Assembly (NCBI RefSeq): GCF_000219625.1
Contig: NC_018215.1
Span: 1,674,001-1,738,000, forward strand
Reading direction: 5' to 3'
Source of the DNA: Zymoseptoria tritici IPO323
Taxonomy: Eukaryota > Ascomycota > Dothideomycetes > Mycosphaerellales > Mycosphaerellaceae
DNA: 64,000 bases
The notes beneath the pieces were generated by a model. The model saw nothing but the letters and a program-made list of their open reading frames with translations. It had not been told where the DNA came from and made no database searches. How positions within the stretch are numbered: position 1 is the first letter of the stretch; the number at the start of each line of letters is the position of its first letter. Shown here piece after piece: positions 1-11,020 of the stretch. The translations under genes and the position numbers were made by a program.

Positions 1-413
1 GAGAGAACGGTGGTCATGCTCGTCTTTCTATTCTTGAGGCGATCGATGAGTTGGTGACTCTATCTGGGAACGAACAGAACAGCATGAGTTAGCATTGTTG
101 GGCCATGACGGGGGAAGGAGGCAATTGTCACGCCTTTACTACTACACTTCAATTAAGTCCACTATTGATATATTCAATCCTTCCCTCGAGAACTCGCGCT
201 TTCCGATATCTCGGGACATAATATCCCAGACATGACTAAAAATACCTCTGGCGCTGCGCCATTTTTGTCTCAACACCACGTGGTGGCGCTAGCGGAAAAC
301 CTCTGGACGACACTTTCCGCATTCTCACCACTTTTACACATACTTTCGAGCTCGGCGACGATACGATAACAACCAACTCGACCTCAAAACTCGACCGAAG
401 CACACTCCTCAAC
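1..413. other. Upstream region of the small zinc-finger gene
   Basis: No coding region is supported here. The last 100-200 bases before position 414 are the likely promoter and 5' leader of the zinc-finger gene; the start is preceded by CAAC, a good fungal context. Confidence 0.5.
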
Positions 414-693
414 ATGGGCAACGGAGCCAAGGCACAGCAGAAGCGCGAGCGGGCCGGCGAAAAGGGCAAGAAGGAACCTTCTTCGCAGCTGAAATCGGTG
501 AGTTCTTCTTCGTCCTCTTCACGTCTTTGACAAAGGCCACGTCTGACCAACGAGCCTGCAGAATGCCGCCGCGAAGACCGTCAAGTGTAAGATCTGCTTC
601 CAGGACTTCCAAAGCACTGTCAACCGCACGGCACTGGAGCAGCACGCCGACTCGCGCCATACGAAGAAGTACGAGGACTGTTTCGCCGCTTAG
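414..693 (+). CDS. Small C2H2 zinc-finger protein (At2g23090/4F5-like)
   Basis: Two exons, 414-497 and 562-693, are joined across a 64-bp GTGAGT...CAG intron and give 71 residues. The N-terminal half is a basic Lys/Arg/Glu-rich segment (MGNGAKAQQKRERAGEKGKK) like the 4F5 family. The C-terminal half holds one zinc-finger: CKIC, then 15 residues, then HADSRH, so two Cys and two His are positioned to bind zinc. The protein ends 11 residues later. The family is short and conserved across eukaryotes, is presumed nuclear or RNA-associated, and has no firmly known reaction. The match in length and in both halves makes the call quite safe; the biochemical role is inference. Confidence 0.85.
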
Positions 694-957
694 ATGTGTG
701 TATCGAGTGGGATGAGCAGATGCGATGTATGTGTGATTCTTGGGTGTCCAGACTCTTATAGCTGACGGTATTTCAGCAGTCATGAAGTTGCTGAGATCGA
801 TGGAGTTCCGGGGGTTTGCTATCTTCGATACCACGGGAAATAGAACGCAGCCATGAGCTAGGCTCTTTCTTGTCAACATTTCTTCCCATGATGCTGAATT
901 CTTTTGCAGTCTCATGCAGACGTGAACTGACGCCAGCAGTATCTTGCCGCATCGACA

Positions 958-2463
958 TCAAGCCTCCCTGGGAACATGGCCATGGGGAGCATCATCTCCA
1001 TCCCTCAGCATTATCCGACCGCGACCATACCGCATTCGATGAAGCACGCCCGGCACTTTCAAACCCCAATGCCAACACAAACCAGCAGCGAAGCCCACAG
1101 CATCATTTTTGAACGCCAAACAGCCAGCCACTGTAACAAGCATCACCATCCACCTGTTTCTACTTTCTTCACTCGTTGCCTGCAGCGATCTCTTCGTATA
1201 CGTGATATTTTCATCATTCTCCTCTCCCACTTGCTCCCACAGATCCCTTGCTTCACCCACGCTCTGACCTACTCTGCTCAATTCCACACCAGCAGCGATA
1301 ACCATGATGCCCAGCAATGACTTTGGAAAGCGTTGCAGCAGCGGTACAATGCCATCACCAACGAAAAGACCAAGCAGAAATTTGACCACGCCCAAAATGA
1401 TAATGCTCGACCCGCTGCGAGCTCCGAATCGATATTGCCCAGCCAAACCACCGGAGCCATGACAGATGGGCATGGCGTTGAACCAGCATCCTACCAGATT
1501 CGCCATGGCTACCGACAGTCCGATCGAAGTCGTGCTTGGTGTCGGAGGGTGGTCGGGAAACAGGCTTTCAGCAAGCGAGACAACAGCAAGGACGCTGTTC
1601 AGAGTCGTCAACGGCAGCTGCGGGATAGCGGCGTCGAGGACGCCAGTCTTCCAGCTCTGCTGCGATGGAACGGCGAAGTGTGGCGTCCAGATTGAGGCTG
1701 GCGATTTTTCAGAGGTCGTTGCAGCGGCTATGGCAAGGCCGAGCACGAACACAATCAGAGCGTAGGGAACCCGAGGTAGTAGAGTAGAAAGCAGCAAAAA
1801 CACAAATGCGCCCACCGCCCATATCCGATTATCCCACGCGGGATGCACCCATCCCAGAGGCTTGATCAGATTCGCACCCGCACTGATCACAAGACTCAAC
1901 CCAGCTCCGACTTGAATACCTTTGACAACAGCAACAGGCACAACTCGATGCAGCCACTTCAACGAGCCCGTCACGCTGAGCAGAAGCACAGCACCACCCA
2001 TCGCGAGTCCCGCAGCTGCCACTTCGTCTTTGCTTAGATTCTGCGCAATCGCCACGGCCGCGATGGCTTTCATGGGCTGCACGGGGAGTGGGATGCCGTA
2101 GACTGCGCCGGTGGCGATGTTTGCCAGACCGGAGAAGACCAGCGTACTGCTGAGATCGATGGAATTGTTCAGAGTCATGGCTATCATCAGTGGCAGGAGG
2201 GTGCCTAGGTCTCCCAGAGCACCGGACAGCTCTGCGAGGGGAGCTTGTCGGAGGGTTTTGACATTGTGCTCGGCGATGGAGCGGAGACGAGGGAGGGAGG
2301 GCATGTTTTCGTGGTCTGCATCCCGTCTGTGCCAATACGAGGAGAGTTTCTTCAGGTTCCTTGGCTGCCGTGAGCGAAGTGAAGTGGACAGAGAGGATGT
2401 GTTATCCTCGCGTAAACGACCGTGATGGACATGCTTACTAAGACAAATCCTGCTAAGCGCCAC
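958..2463 (-). CDS. MOT1-type molybdate/sulfate-family membrane transporter
   Basis: A single open frame of 501 residues. An alternative start at Met54 (2304) gives 448 residues and may be the real one, because the first 53 residues are low-quality basic sequence. About 10-11 hydrophobic segments are visible. The first carries GALGDLGTLLPL and the third PLPVQPMKAIAAVAIA, the paired signature of the MOT1 branch of the sulfate-permease superfamily. A second-half repeat contains CHGSGGLAGQYRFGARSG, the matching C-terminal signature. These proteins import molybdate, needed for molybdenum cofactor enzymes such as nitrate reductase, at plasma or vacuolar membrane. Substrate is inferred from family only. 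There is no STAS domain, which separates it from classical SulP sulfate permeases. Confidence 0.9.
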   Translation of the reverse strand: MALSRICLSKHVHHGRLREDNTSSLSTSLRSRQPRNLKKLSSYWHRRDADHENMPSLPRLRSIAEHNVKTLRQAPLAELSGALGDLGTLLPLMIAMTLNNSIDLSSTLVFSGLANIATGAVYGIPLPVQPMKAIAAVAIAQNLSKDEVAAAGLAMGGAVLLLSVTGSLKWLHRVVPVAVVKGIQVGAGLSLVISAGANLIKPLGWVHPAWDNRIWAVGAFVFLLLSTLLPRVPYALIVFVLGLAIAAATTSEKSPASIWTPHFAVPSQQSWKTGVLDAAIPQLPLTTLNSVLAVVSLAESLFPDHPPTPSTTSIGLSVAMANLVGCWFNAMPICHGSGGLAGQYRFGARSGSSIIILGVVKFLLGLFVGDGIVPLLQRFPKSLLGIMVIAAGVELSRVGQSVGEARDLWEQVGEENDENITYTKRSLQATSEESRNRWMVMLVTVAGCLAFKNDAVGFAAGLCWHWGLKVPGVLHRMRYGRGRIMLRDGDDAPHGHVPREA

Positions 2464-2999
2464 TGCCCGGGCTGCTGTGCTGTGCTGGAGCGAGCACTGA
2501 ATAGACCAGTTGACAGCACACTATCGATACCATTGATTGGTGAGGAACCCTGTGCAATGCGAACATAGAGAGCATTACTTCGTGACGGAAGACTGTTACT
2601 TTCCCAGCCCGCGATCGGAAAAATACCGTAATTATTCCCACGCTGGTACCCGAGTCCTGCCATCCCGATGCCGCGAAACCTCGTCCTGTATACAGGCCAT
2701 TCTACCCACCTCACGCTCTTGATGTCAGGGAAACCATACCATCAACAGACCGATCTGGTCCGTTGTCACTTTCAAAAGTCGCCTGCCACTCTTTGACACA
2801 TTCAACCACCGGCTCGATCGGCTACAACCGGACTATTGTCCTACCGGACATAAATGTCGACTTCGTCCGGAGGCCAGGCCGTCCGGGATGTCATTAAGGA
2901 GCAGCACAATACATTGTGCTGGAAGGCTGGCGATTTGAAGAAGCGGCCTTGGGTTTTCGTGCCTCGCTTAGTACCACAAGCTACAGTATACTGCTCTTT
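2464..2999. other. Intergenic region 5' of the molybdate transporter
   Basis: It lies between the transporter start and the 3' end of the next minus-strand gene. I see no convincing gene. The part next to 2304-2463 should hold the transporter promoter. Confidence 0.4.
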
Positions 3000-4580
3000 T
3001 CAGCTCGCAGCAACAAGGACGAGCACTCTCAGACGTTCCGAAGAGCACTTCAGCAGCTGTCTCGCGTGAGCCTCCGCCTCACTTCGCTTCGCATTGCCTT
3101 TTCGACCGGAGACTTTATCGTTCCTCGCGTTGATGCCATCCTCCACGACATTCCCCAATCGCGAGAAATCACTCGACAGCAGCTTCGTACTCCACAATGC
3201 TCGTAGGAGACTCTCGGTCAACAGACTGACTTTGGCATTGTCTTCCAACGATGTATTCGTTGCGGCGTTGGCCGCGAACTGCTCCTCGAAGATCTCCTGT
3301 GTGATGATGCCTGTGGTTGTGGATGACCCGAGCAACGGACGGAAGAGCATTGCATTGAATGATGCCTGTAAGTCGGGAGCAAAGTATGGCGTCTGCGGGG
3401 TGACGAATTGTTGGAATACATCTAGTGGTAGCGGACGGAAGAATTCGGCGAAGAGGTCGAAGAGGTCCTCTGTCTCGGCGAATAGATGTGGAGCATCTGA
3501 GCTGATCCGAGCAAGTAGCACCAGGAGCCTTTGTCTTAGTCGCATCGATTCCATGCCTCCAAATGCCTCCACTCCGGCAGCTTCACATCCCTGGTCTGAG
3601 GGCATGTCGTAGGTTCCGTCGCGCGCATCGGCATCGTCTGTTCGACCCGCAGAACGTCGCTTTCTTCGTGTTCCAGCGGGCGCAGCACCTCCACCAATCT
3701 GGCCTAAGATGTCCTCCACTTCCGACTCATCGTCAAAATAGTCACCATATTGTCCCTTTTCCAGATCCAGCTTCTGCCGCTTAGGTGCTCGTTCGTCGTC
3801 CTGCTTCTTCGGTGGGTTGGTCTCGTCTTTCCAGATCTCACCGAACTCTGCCATGCTCTTCGTTGTCCCATCGGCTGTGATCGCCCGCATCACTCGACGC
3901 CTGTTATTCCTCCCTTCGCCAATCGGAGATAGGTAGTGAGCAAACAGACTGTCAGCAACTTCGTCAGGTTCACAGCTCGCAGCTCTTGTGAGGTCCTCCT
4001 CCAGGATATTCATCATCAGCTCCAGCCAAAGACTCCACCTGCTCCATCTTGCCTTGTGCCGCACACTGCAATTGAAAGCCCAGCCAACAACAGCCCAGAA
4101 GTCTTGTGCTCGATTCGATACCGACTGCAGACCGGCGTATGGGCTGTCCAGACTGCTCTCGCCACTTGCATCGACCACATCCGCTTGTCGTGTCTTAGCT
4201 CGATTAGAGCGATCACTCCGCAAAGGGCCGTCGAACCGGAAAGCGTTCTTCAGTGTGCCATTGCCTGCGCCGACAACTTCCACGACATTGCGAATGTACC
4301 TCAGTGCCGCATTCGATTCGTTCTTCTTGTCGGCGTTGTTCGTTCGAGTGTTGTACGTCGGATGTACGACCAGTGTGGAGAAGAGGTTGAAGTAAGGTGA
4401 TGAAGGTAGGAATGCGGGTGAATCGGTGTCGAGACCTGCTTGCAGGCTGCTGATGAGCAGTGAGAGGGCCTGGGAGAAGAGTTTCTCCTCGACGCAAACT
4501 TTGCAGTGAAATTGAACGGCTGATCGCAGCGGCTGTACTGTGCGTTGCTCTTTGGCGATCTTGGTATGCGGTGGAGACAT
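3000..4580 (-). CDS. Conserved fungal protein of unknown function, probably nuclear
   Basis: One uninterrupted frame. I chose the start at 4580 (526 residues, beginning MSPPHTKIAKEQRTVQPLRS) because the extra 28 codons up to 4664 run into a dispersed repeat also found near 7.5 kb. The sequence is mostly helical in character, without membrane segments. A charged middle has candidate nuclear signals (APKRQK near residue 270; TRRKRR near 310) around an acidic DYFDDESEVEDIL stretch. The C-terminal half is Leu/Phe-rich and ends in a basic, Lys/Arg-rich tail. I do not recognise the family. The long open frame with sensible composition makes it a real gene; its function is unknown. Confidence 0.7.
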   Translation of the reverse strand: MSPPHTKIAKEQRTVQPLRSAVQFHCKVCVEEKLFSQALSLLISSLQAGLDTDSPAFLPSSPYFNLFSTLVVHPTYNTRTNNADKKNESNAALRYIRNVVEVVGAGNGTLKNAFRFDGPLRSDRSNRAKTRQADVVDASGESSLDSPYAGLQSVSNRAQDFWAVVGWAFNCSVRHKARWSRWSLWLELMMNILEEDLTRAASCEPDEVADSLFAHYLSPIGEGRNNRRRVMRAITADGTTKSMAEFGEIWKDETNPPKKQDDERAPKRQKLDLEKGQYGDYFDDESEVEDILGQIGGGAAPAGTRRKRRSAGRTDDADARDGTYDMPSDQGCEAAGVEAFGGMESMRLRQRLLVLLARISSDAPHLFAETEDLFDLFAEFFRPLPLDVFQQFVTPQTPYFAPDLQASFNAMLFRPLLGSSTTTGIITQEIFEEQFAANAATNTSLEDNAKVSLLTESLLRALWSTKLLSSDFSRLGNVVEDGINARNDKVSGRKGNAKRSEAEAHARQLLKCSSERLRVLVLVAAS

Positions 4581-4616
4581 TGTTGATGCAGGAGCAGTGG
4601 GGATCGGAAGTGCTTT

Positions 4617-4777
4617 CTCAGGACGACGCGACGCGCGAAGTGGTGGCTTACATAATACCGTCATATGGATCGTGCTTTTGCAACTTCACCCTCTTCCCTT
4701 CTTCACCACAGCCTGGTTCCACGCCTTTCACTGTTCTTCGTACAGAGAGACCGCTAATGGCTCCGTAACGATCTCGT
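4617..4777 (+). repeat. Dispersed repeat, copy A
   Basis: About 160 bases here recur in the same orientation at 7483-7660. Shared blocks include TGGTGGCTTACATAATACC, CTTCACCCTCTTCCCTTCTT and GTACAGAGAGACCGCT. The base differences I could align are all transitions (C/T or G/A). This copy sits directly upstream of, and partly over, the 5' end of the preceding gene. No terminal inverted repeats are obvious. It may be a solo LTR fragment, a MITE or another short repeat. Confidence 0.75.
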
Positions 4778-7482
4778 TGAAGACGACTGACTCCATGAAA
4801 AAGTTGTGCAATGGGACGCCTGTCCCATTCTTCCGACACCGCCATTCCCGTGGGAAAACAACAGTACAAAGGGCGTTGCCAAAGCATGATTGACGTCTGA
4901 CCCTTGAAGAACATACCACCCTCGGCTCTCCAACTCAATGCACTTTCAAGGAGTATCACTATCGGCCCAAACGGCGATTGCATCATCCATATAAGCGCTG
5001 ATTCCTGCAATGCAGGAGAGTTGTAAGCACGAAGTAGACCCTCCCGTTCTTTAGATTGTCTCTCGGGCTATGCCAGCAGGTCTCAGTCTGCCCTTGTCCC
5101 CTGTGCGAACTATCGCTAACCCTTCTGCCCTTCTGTTTTATTAGGTACCTACATCGATCCAGCAAGAGCCGTCTCCGACCATGAATGAATGAGCGGGTGC
5201 TAATGATCAAACCTCCAGCCTCATCAGGGCAAAGCCTGTCGTTGATGACTCGAGGAGGCAGCGAAGGAGGGCACAGGAGGACGGGATCAAAGCATGGCCG
5301 CGAACGGAGGAGAAGATCGTTCGGCCGGAGGCGGGAAGTGAGTCGACGCTGGCTGTTGAGAAGGAAGGCGGAGAAGGCGATGGTAATGCAATAGACTTGA
5401 TAGTTCTATGCAAAGCATTCGCCGCCTTCTTGTCGACGCCTCGTTTGCGCAGGCCATTCTCATTTTGTCGAGCACTTGGCCTGGAGACACAAGGTCCTTC
5501 CCAAAGAACAGAGCAGCGCATCTCTGATTTCCGGGAAGAGTCGGCAATCTCTACGGAAATGGTCGAAGCCTGGTCGTGATCATGTCAGAGATCGGACATC
5601 ATGATCGCGATCAAAGGGCGCATCGTGGTGATCACCGTTCAGACACAGCCGGAGGTCAGCGGCCTGATTACCAGGAACTGGGCCACTCGGTCTCGGGCAC
5701 TCGCTCACGTCTACGGACGAGGCGATCAGTCCGATGCGATCACACGCTGTACAGCAGGTGAGCGTATGGGATGCTCTCAAAAATCGCAACGCAGAGGCCT
5801 TCACTGGCCTCGATTGGTGTGATCACCTCGTAGACAGGCTCTCAATCCCCGGCCGGACTCGGATGCCAAGCACTCCTGCGATCACATGCGGTAGCTTGCA
5901 CGTTACCCCTGGAGTAGTGCTGACTGTTGGAAACTCAATCGAGTCGGGCAGCCAGTAGCTACGCATCCATTCGACCGTGGAGTCTGTACTGGCGGCGGTA
6001 ATTGTCGGCATGCCCTTCAAAGAGCGCAGACCAGGCACCATGACTTTAATGGCAGGACCTCCAGTATCTTTTCGTGCTTCATGCTTACACCTGGTCTTGC
6101 GTGATGTGGCGCGTGATGTAATGCAATGTGTGATGCGGAGAGCTGCGGATTCCATCGTCCCAGTCGCACAAAAATATTTAGACCTGCCGTCAGCCCTCGT
6201 GACTGCTCTTTCGTTCTTCAACATCCAGTCCATCCAGTTCATCTGACATCCAAATCTGTCGGCCTCGACCTCTAACAACGAACCGACCCAAGTCAAGAGA
6301 CCATGCGTTCCACCCTTGCCACCCTCATCTGTAAGTCCTTCCCGAGGCTCGCAGCCGAGCCTGTCTCGTCACTCTCGTGGCATCCCAGGTCTTCGACTCG
6401 TTCAGTTTTCATCGTCCAAGCATCTGCTGAACAGCGTACCCACGAACATCCAGGCCTCATCGGCATCTTCCAACTCGCCGTGGGAGGGCCTATGCCCAGA
6501 AGACCACATCAGCCTCTGCCATGCTGCAGCAGCGAGGCTTCGGTACGACCCGGCCTGTCGACCACGAAGCATGCGCACAGAAAGTTTTGCTGATTTGTTT
6601 CCAGGCCATCAGCAAACGTTCTCCGTGGCAGTGTATTTCATGTGAAGGGTATCCCGACAAGTGAATGATCGAGAGCAACGCCAAATTGCACAAACTGTGA
6701 ATCAGTACGACACATCTCAATGCCAAAGCGACACAGGAAACGTGCTGATTGTTCCCAGATCTTCGATCTCTTTTTCTGCTGCTGGGCTGCGGGCGCAAGG
6801 AAGGGTGGTTCTTGTCAGGCCATAATCAATGCGAATTGTCAGTCCTGGTCGGAGAAAGGTGGGAGGTAAGGGTTACCCATTCGTTGGTGTGGAGCAAGGG
6901 ACTTGATGTAATGTTTTGACTCCAGATGGAACTTCTTTTCCCTGCTATTTCCCGGTCTTCTCAACGCATCCGTGTGGCTCGTCGACGTTCCACTTAGGAA
7001 GCTCCTGTTCCCAGCTTCCATGTAGTCACCGCTCTCCTGTGTGGGGCATGACGGAGCAGCTACCGTTACTCCGATCGCAGCTTGACCCTTCGACGCCTCC
7101 GCACGTTCTCTGATCGATCCAGAGGGAACGTGAGTCGACTGCCTTCAATCAATACACGCATCGTGCAGACTTCCAAAGGACAAGCAACTCGGAGGGAGGG
7201 CGGGCGGAAAATGCCAAGGAACATCGTTGCACGAGGATCCGATAGTCGTGCTCGATGGTCGAACAATCAGATCAGACATGATCATCTCGAGAAATAGTGA
7301 AGCTCAAAGCTTCGTGCTGGTATCGCGTGATCCCAACGCATCGTGACAGTGCACGACGCGGAAGCCTCGGGAAACAACATCCTTGTAGACTGACTGATCC
7401 GAGCGACGATAGATTCGCGACGCCCGCCTCAATCTCACCTTCTCTTCTTCTGAAGAGCTTTCAAGGTTCTCAGGACGACGTT
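4778..7482. other. Gene-poor interval between the two repeat copies
   Basis: Many short frames occur but none has recognisable domains or consistent codon character. The best, still weak, candidate is a plus-strand gene from ATG 6303 with a possible GTAAGT donor at 6331 and a CAG acceptor at 6389, running to 6645; its product (MRSTLATLIC...) matches nothing I know. The interval separates ordinary genes from the biosynthetic cluster. Confidence 0.4.
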
Positions 7483-7660
7483 CTCATGACGACGCGCGCG
7501 ACGCGCGAAATGGTGGCTTACATAATACCAAGGTACGTACGGTAGGTTATAGATCGTGCTTTCGCAACTTCACCCTCTTCCCTTCTTCACCACAGCCTAA
7601 TCCTACGCCTTTTACTGTTCCTCGTACAGAGAGACCGCTGATGGCTCCGTAACGATCTTG
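7483..7660 (+). repeat. Dispersed repeat, copy B, at the cluster edge
   Basis: Second copy of the element at 4617-4777, same orientation, carrying an extra piece of about 18 bases near 7530-7550 (AAGGTACGTACGGTAGGTTAT). It ends about 25 bases before the stop codon of the S41 peptidase gene, so it marks the left border of the cluster. The high identity and transition-only differences fit a recent repeat with mild RIP-type mutation, which is inference. Confidence 0.75.
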
Positions 7661-7685
7661 GTACAATTCGCGTACCTTAGTCCCT

Positions 7686-9950
7686 CTAAACAGATGCTTT
7701 CGCACTCCCGGGAACGCATTCGCCACCATGGAACATCGTCTCGGCGGCATCGATCCACGTCGAGCCAGGGTCCATGATGTTTCGCACTGTGTAGAAGCGT
7801 CGACAGTCGGCGGCTTGATACCTCATCTGCAGCGGTGTATCCTCGTCGAAGCCGTCATACGCACTGCGAAAGTTGATCCCGCTCATTCCGTGCATGTCAA
7901 ATCGCACCGGGAAACTCTCTGGCCGAGGCGGCATCAACTTCTCCATCCGAGCCAAAAGCTCCTCGTCTTCCGGGGATGAGCGGCTTCTGCTCACGTTGAG
8001 AGCCAGCTCGTGCGCCATGTTCACATAACGTCCAATAGTCGCCAGGGACCAAAATTGGGCTCCTCTGTTACCTCCAATAGCCTGTGCCGGGCCGTAGCGA
8101 GGACGACCGCCGAAGACTACAACTCGCACGCCCTGTCGCATCATCTGGTGGACGAAGACCGCGCAGGTCGACGCGCAGCGACCATTTGTTAGCTATCCTG
8201 GCATTAGCGGAGTTGCACCTGTTGACCATGCGGTGATCTTACTATGACGATGTTCCTACTTTTGAATAGAGTGCGGGCCCTGGCAACGGAGCCGTACCCG
8301 GCTATGGGACGACGAAACCTCGATGCGGCATCGAAATCAAATAGGCCGTAGAGATTGGACATGTTGGAGCTCCCTGATTCGTGAGGGCCGTACAACGCAT
8401 TCCATGAGTCGAAAGCATGCTTCTGAGTGGGGTCCACCGCGTCCTGTGGAACAAGCGGCAAATCCAAAGGTGCTTGGCCCGGCGACAGATTTCTGGTGAA
8501 GATCTGGCCCATGGTGTCGATCAAATCATGGGCGCGGAAACGCGTGCCCAGGTGGACATTTGCGTTTGGAAAAAGTAGGCGGAACAAATTCAGCCCAGCA
8601 CTGAGATCACCGCCCAGGTTATCGGTGACGTCAACGACCAGTCTTGTCTTTCCTCGGGCTGCGATTTCATTCAGCAACTGCGCCGATGCATCGGCGTACT
8701 GCTTGCTGCCGTTACTGGTCGCGAAGGACAGTACTTGTACCGCAGCCGTATCGGGCAATCCAGCGTGATCCAGATAGTGCACTTTGATAGGAGCATCTTC
8801 GTGGCTCCAATCGGACTCTGGGTAGGACTGAGCCGCACTTGTCAGGTCATCGCCGACAATGGCCGTTCCCTCTCCACCAGCGGACGCGGTCGAGTCCGCG
8901 CATACGGCGCCGAACAGATCTGACCCGCTCTTGTAAACCATGGGCCCAATCGCAGCTTCCCAAGATGCGAGCACGTCGACCTTCATAGCTGTACCGTTGG
9001 CGAACTCGAGAGTATAAGCCGCTGCCCCAGGCCACAAGCCCTTGTAACGGACCCATGCGCCACGAGAAAATTCCCCAGAAAGTCGTGCGGCTGCCGATGG
9101 GAAGACGTGGTTGTATCTGTCGTTGACACACTGATGAGCGATCCGTTCCCCGCCACGACGAGTTGCGGGCTGGACACTCACCGGGCATCTGGGTCGTGCA
9201 TATCCAAGCCCATCGCCACGTCTGACTCTAGGAAGTATACGGCATCCTTCCCATTGATCTTGACCACGGGGGAGACGTGCTGGCCGTTCTCACTCGATCT
9301 CATCAGCTCCGCATCTGCTTGAAGACGCTCAGTGAGTAGGTAGCGCAATACTGGATGGAGAATGCTTACGCAATACGTATAGAGACGGGGCTTGAAGACC
9401 GTCGTTTGAAAGAGATACCAGTGGCAAGTCCCGCGTGAAACGGAAGGATTGCAAAGAGCACAATTCGAGCTGCAGATGGCCGTCATGGGCAAGGGACAGC
9501 TGATGGTTCAGGTCCGACTCAAAATCATAGTGGCTGGAGTAACCGCTTTGCGCAGAGCGGGCTCGGATTTTGTTCAAGCTGGCGTCCAAGTCTTTGGCGG
9601 TTGATATGTATGTGGGAGGTGGATCTATGAGCCTTGTGTCAGCCGATATTGTGGAGGTATGGAATAGATACAGTACCCTTCAAGGCGTCTAGCGTTGAGT
9701 GAAAGCGTAGGTAGGGGCGATAGTGGTCCAAAAAAGCTGTGGCTAAATCTGGGCGGAAGGGCATGGATCGCAGACAGTCGTACGCCAATCGTCCCGGAAT
9801 ACCTGAGCATGATACGGTCCCAGAACACAGGTCCGCAATCTGAGCGCACGCATCGTTGGATGGTGGTGCGTCGAGGCCAACACCACCGCAGGCTTTCCTC
9901 CATGTAAGCAAAGTGCTGATCACGGCGACGGCTCGCCGCACACATACCAT
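7686..9950 (-). CDS. S41-family peptidase of the RiPP cluster (UstP-like)
   Basis: Five exons (9677-9950, 9370-9624, 9182-9317, 8243-9116, 7686-8192) give about 681 residues with all phases consistent. The start at 9950 gives a basic then hydrophobic N-terminus (MVCVRRAVAVISTLL) that looks like a signal peptide; an in-frame ATG lies at 10001. Early family features are paired cysteines, LAYDCLRSMPF and LKDPPPTYIS. The C-terminal half has the S41 core: VVDVTDNLGGD, then TNGRCASTCAVF, in which the Ser of CAST is the expected nucleophile, then GGRPRYGPAQAIGG. Such peptidases occur in ustiloxin and phomopsin clusters and are thought to process the precursor in the secretory route. The gene is divergent from the first UstYa-like gene, with only 226 bases between starts, so the two probably share a promoter. 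Confidence 0.88.
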
Positions 9951-10176
9951 GATGACGATACGGCTGATGTTCACCCGCAACACAACGGTTGCCTTGCCCA
10001 CTGTCTGGTCGGTATCGATGCGGGGCGCGCTCTTGTTGGCAGTTCTGCGCCCGCGCCTAGAGCCCCAACTTGGCGCTGGCGCTGGCGCTCCTCTCCGAGG
10101 ATCTGCCGCTATTATAGTGACTTCTGACAGTAAGGTACTGAGAGAGGAAATTCAATCCCAGTATTGCAAAACACCA
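9951..10176. promoter_or_regulatory. Bidirectional promoter of S41 peptidase and UstYa-like gene 1
   Basis: Only 226 bases separate the two start codons, which point away from each other. Both genes belong to the same pathway, so shared control by the cluster regulator is likely. I could not identify a specific Zn2Cys6 binding site with confidence. Confidence 0.5.
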
Positions 10177-11020
10177 ATGCAATCGTCAACACCCAAGCGC
10201 AGCTGCGAGAAATGGGAGCGCGACCGCTTGCTCGACGACGACCACCATCATGACACGTCCCGTGGTCAACCTTCAACGCGGCACACCGGCATCATCGCTT
10301 TCCTGACCACCTGCACGCTGCTGTTTGCTACGCTCGCCGCCGCTCTGGCGTGGGAACGGCATCAGCACGTCCAGCGCCAGTCTCGGGAGGTGTCGTGGCT
10401 CCCTCCCGAGGTGGCCCGCGCGCGTGTCTTTGAATACGAGCCCATTTTCGGGGGGCCTTTAACCAACGAGTCCGAACATGCGTGGACCAAGCTGATCCCA
10501 AGTGCGTCATCTCGTTCGGAATGCTACCTGCCCGTCATATATGTGATCTTGTGCTGACCGGCATGTGCCATTAGTGGGTAAAGGCTTCGTGCACATCAAC
10601 AACGAATCCGAGCTGGACCCCGTGCCAGGACTCGATACATCGCTTCCCCATCAGCGCGCCATGGTGGCGGTCTTCCATCAATTGCACTGTCTTGTAAGTC
10701 TTTGACTTCTGCCACCGGATGCGTGCGAGTGGCTCCCTTCTGACGCCGGCGGAACGCAGTACATCACGCGGCAGTCGTATTTCGCTGCGCGCGCGGGAAA
10801 CCTCGATGATCTTCGGCCGGAACATCTGTCGCACTGCTGGGATTACCTGCGCCAGACCATCATGTGCGCGGGCGATACGACCCTCGAATGGCTAGGGCCG
10901 CCGCCTCGTGATGTCGGAAGTACAGGCTGGGGTTATCAGCACCAATGTAAAGACTATGCTGCAATATATGGCTGGGCGGAGAAGAATCGCCTGACGGACA
11001 CCAAGAAGATTCATTCTTGA
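10177..11020 (+). CDS. UstYa-like (DUF3328) oxidase 1
   Basis: Three exons (10177-10501, 10575-10693, 10760-11020) give 234 residues. A basic cytosolic N-terminus (about 35 residues) is followed by one membrane anchor near residues 37-60, then a lumenal domain. That domain has both HxxHC motifs typical of the family: HQLHC at the end of exon 2 and HLSHC in exon 3, followed by WDYLRQTIMCAGDTTLEW. UstYa-family proteins are membrane-bound oxidases that form the ether crosslink or otherwise oxidise the peptide core in ustiloxin, asperipin and cyclochlorotine pathways; metal binding by the His/Cys motifs is presumed. Which step this copy performs cannot be read from the sequence. Confidence 0.9.

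Noticed and set aside
4581..4664. Upstream start (Met at 4664) for the conserved gene at 3000-4580
   Set aside because: The added 28 codons lie in a dispersed repeat that also occurs at 7.5 kb without this gene, and the sequence quality is poor.
5185..6296. Several overlapping frames of 60-157 residues in the gene-poor interval
   Set aside because: Random composition, both strands open at once, no motifs and no consistent splice signals.
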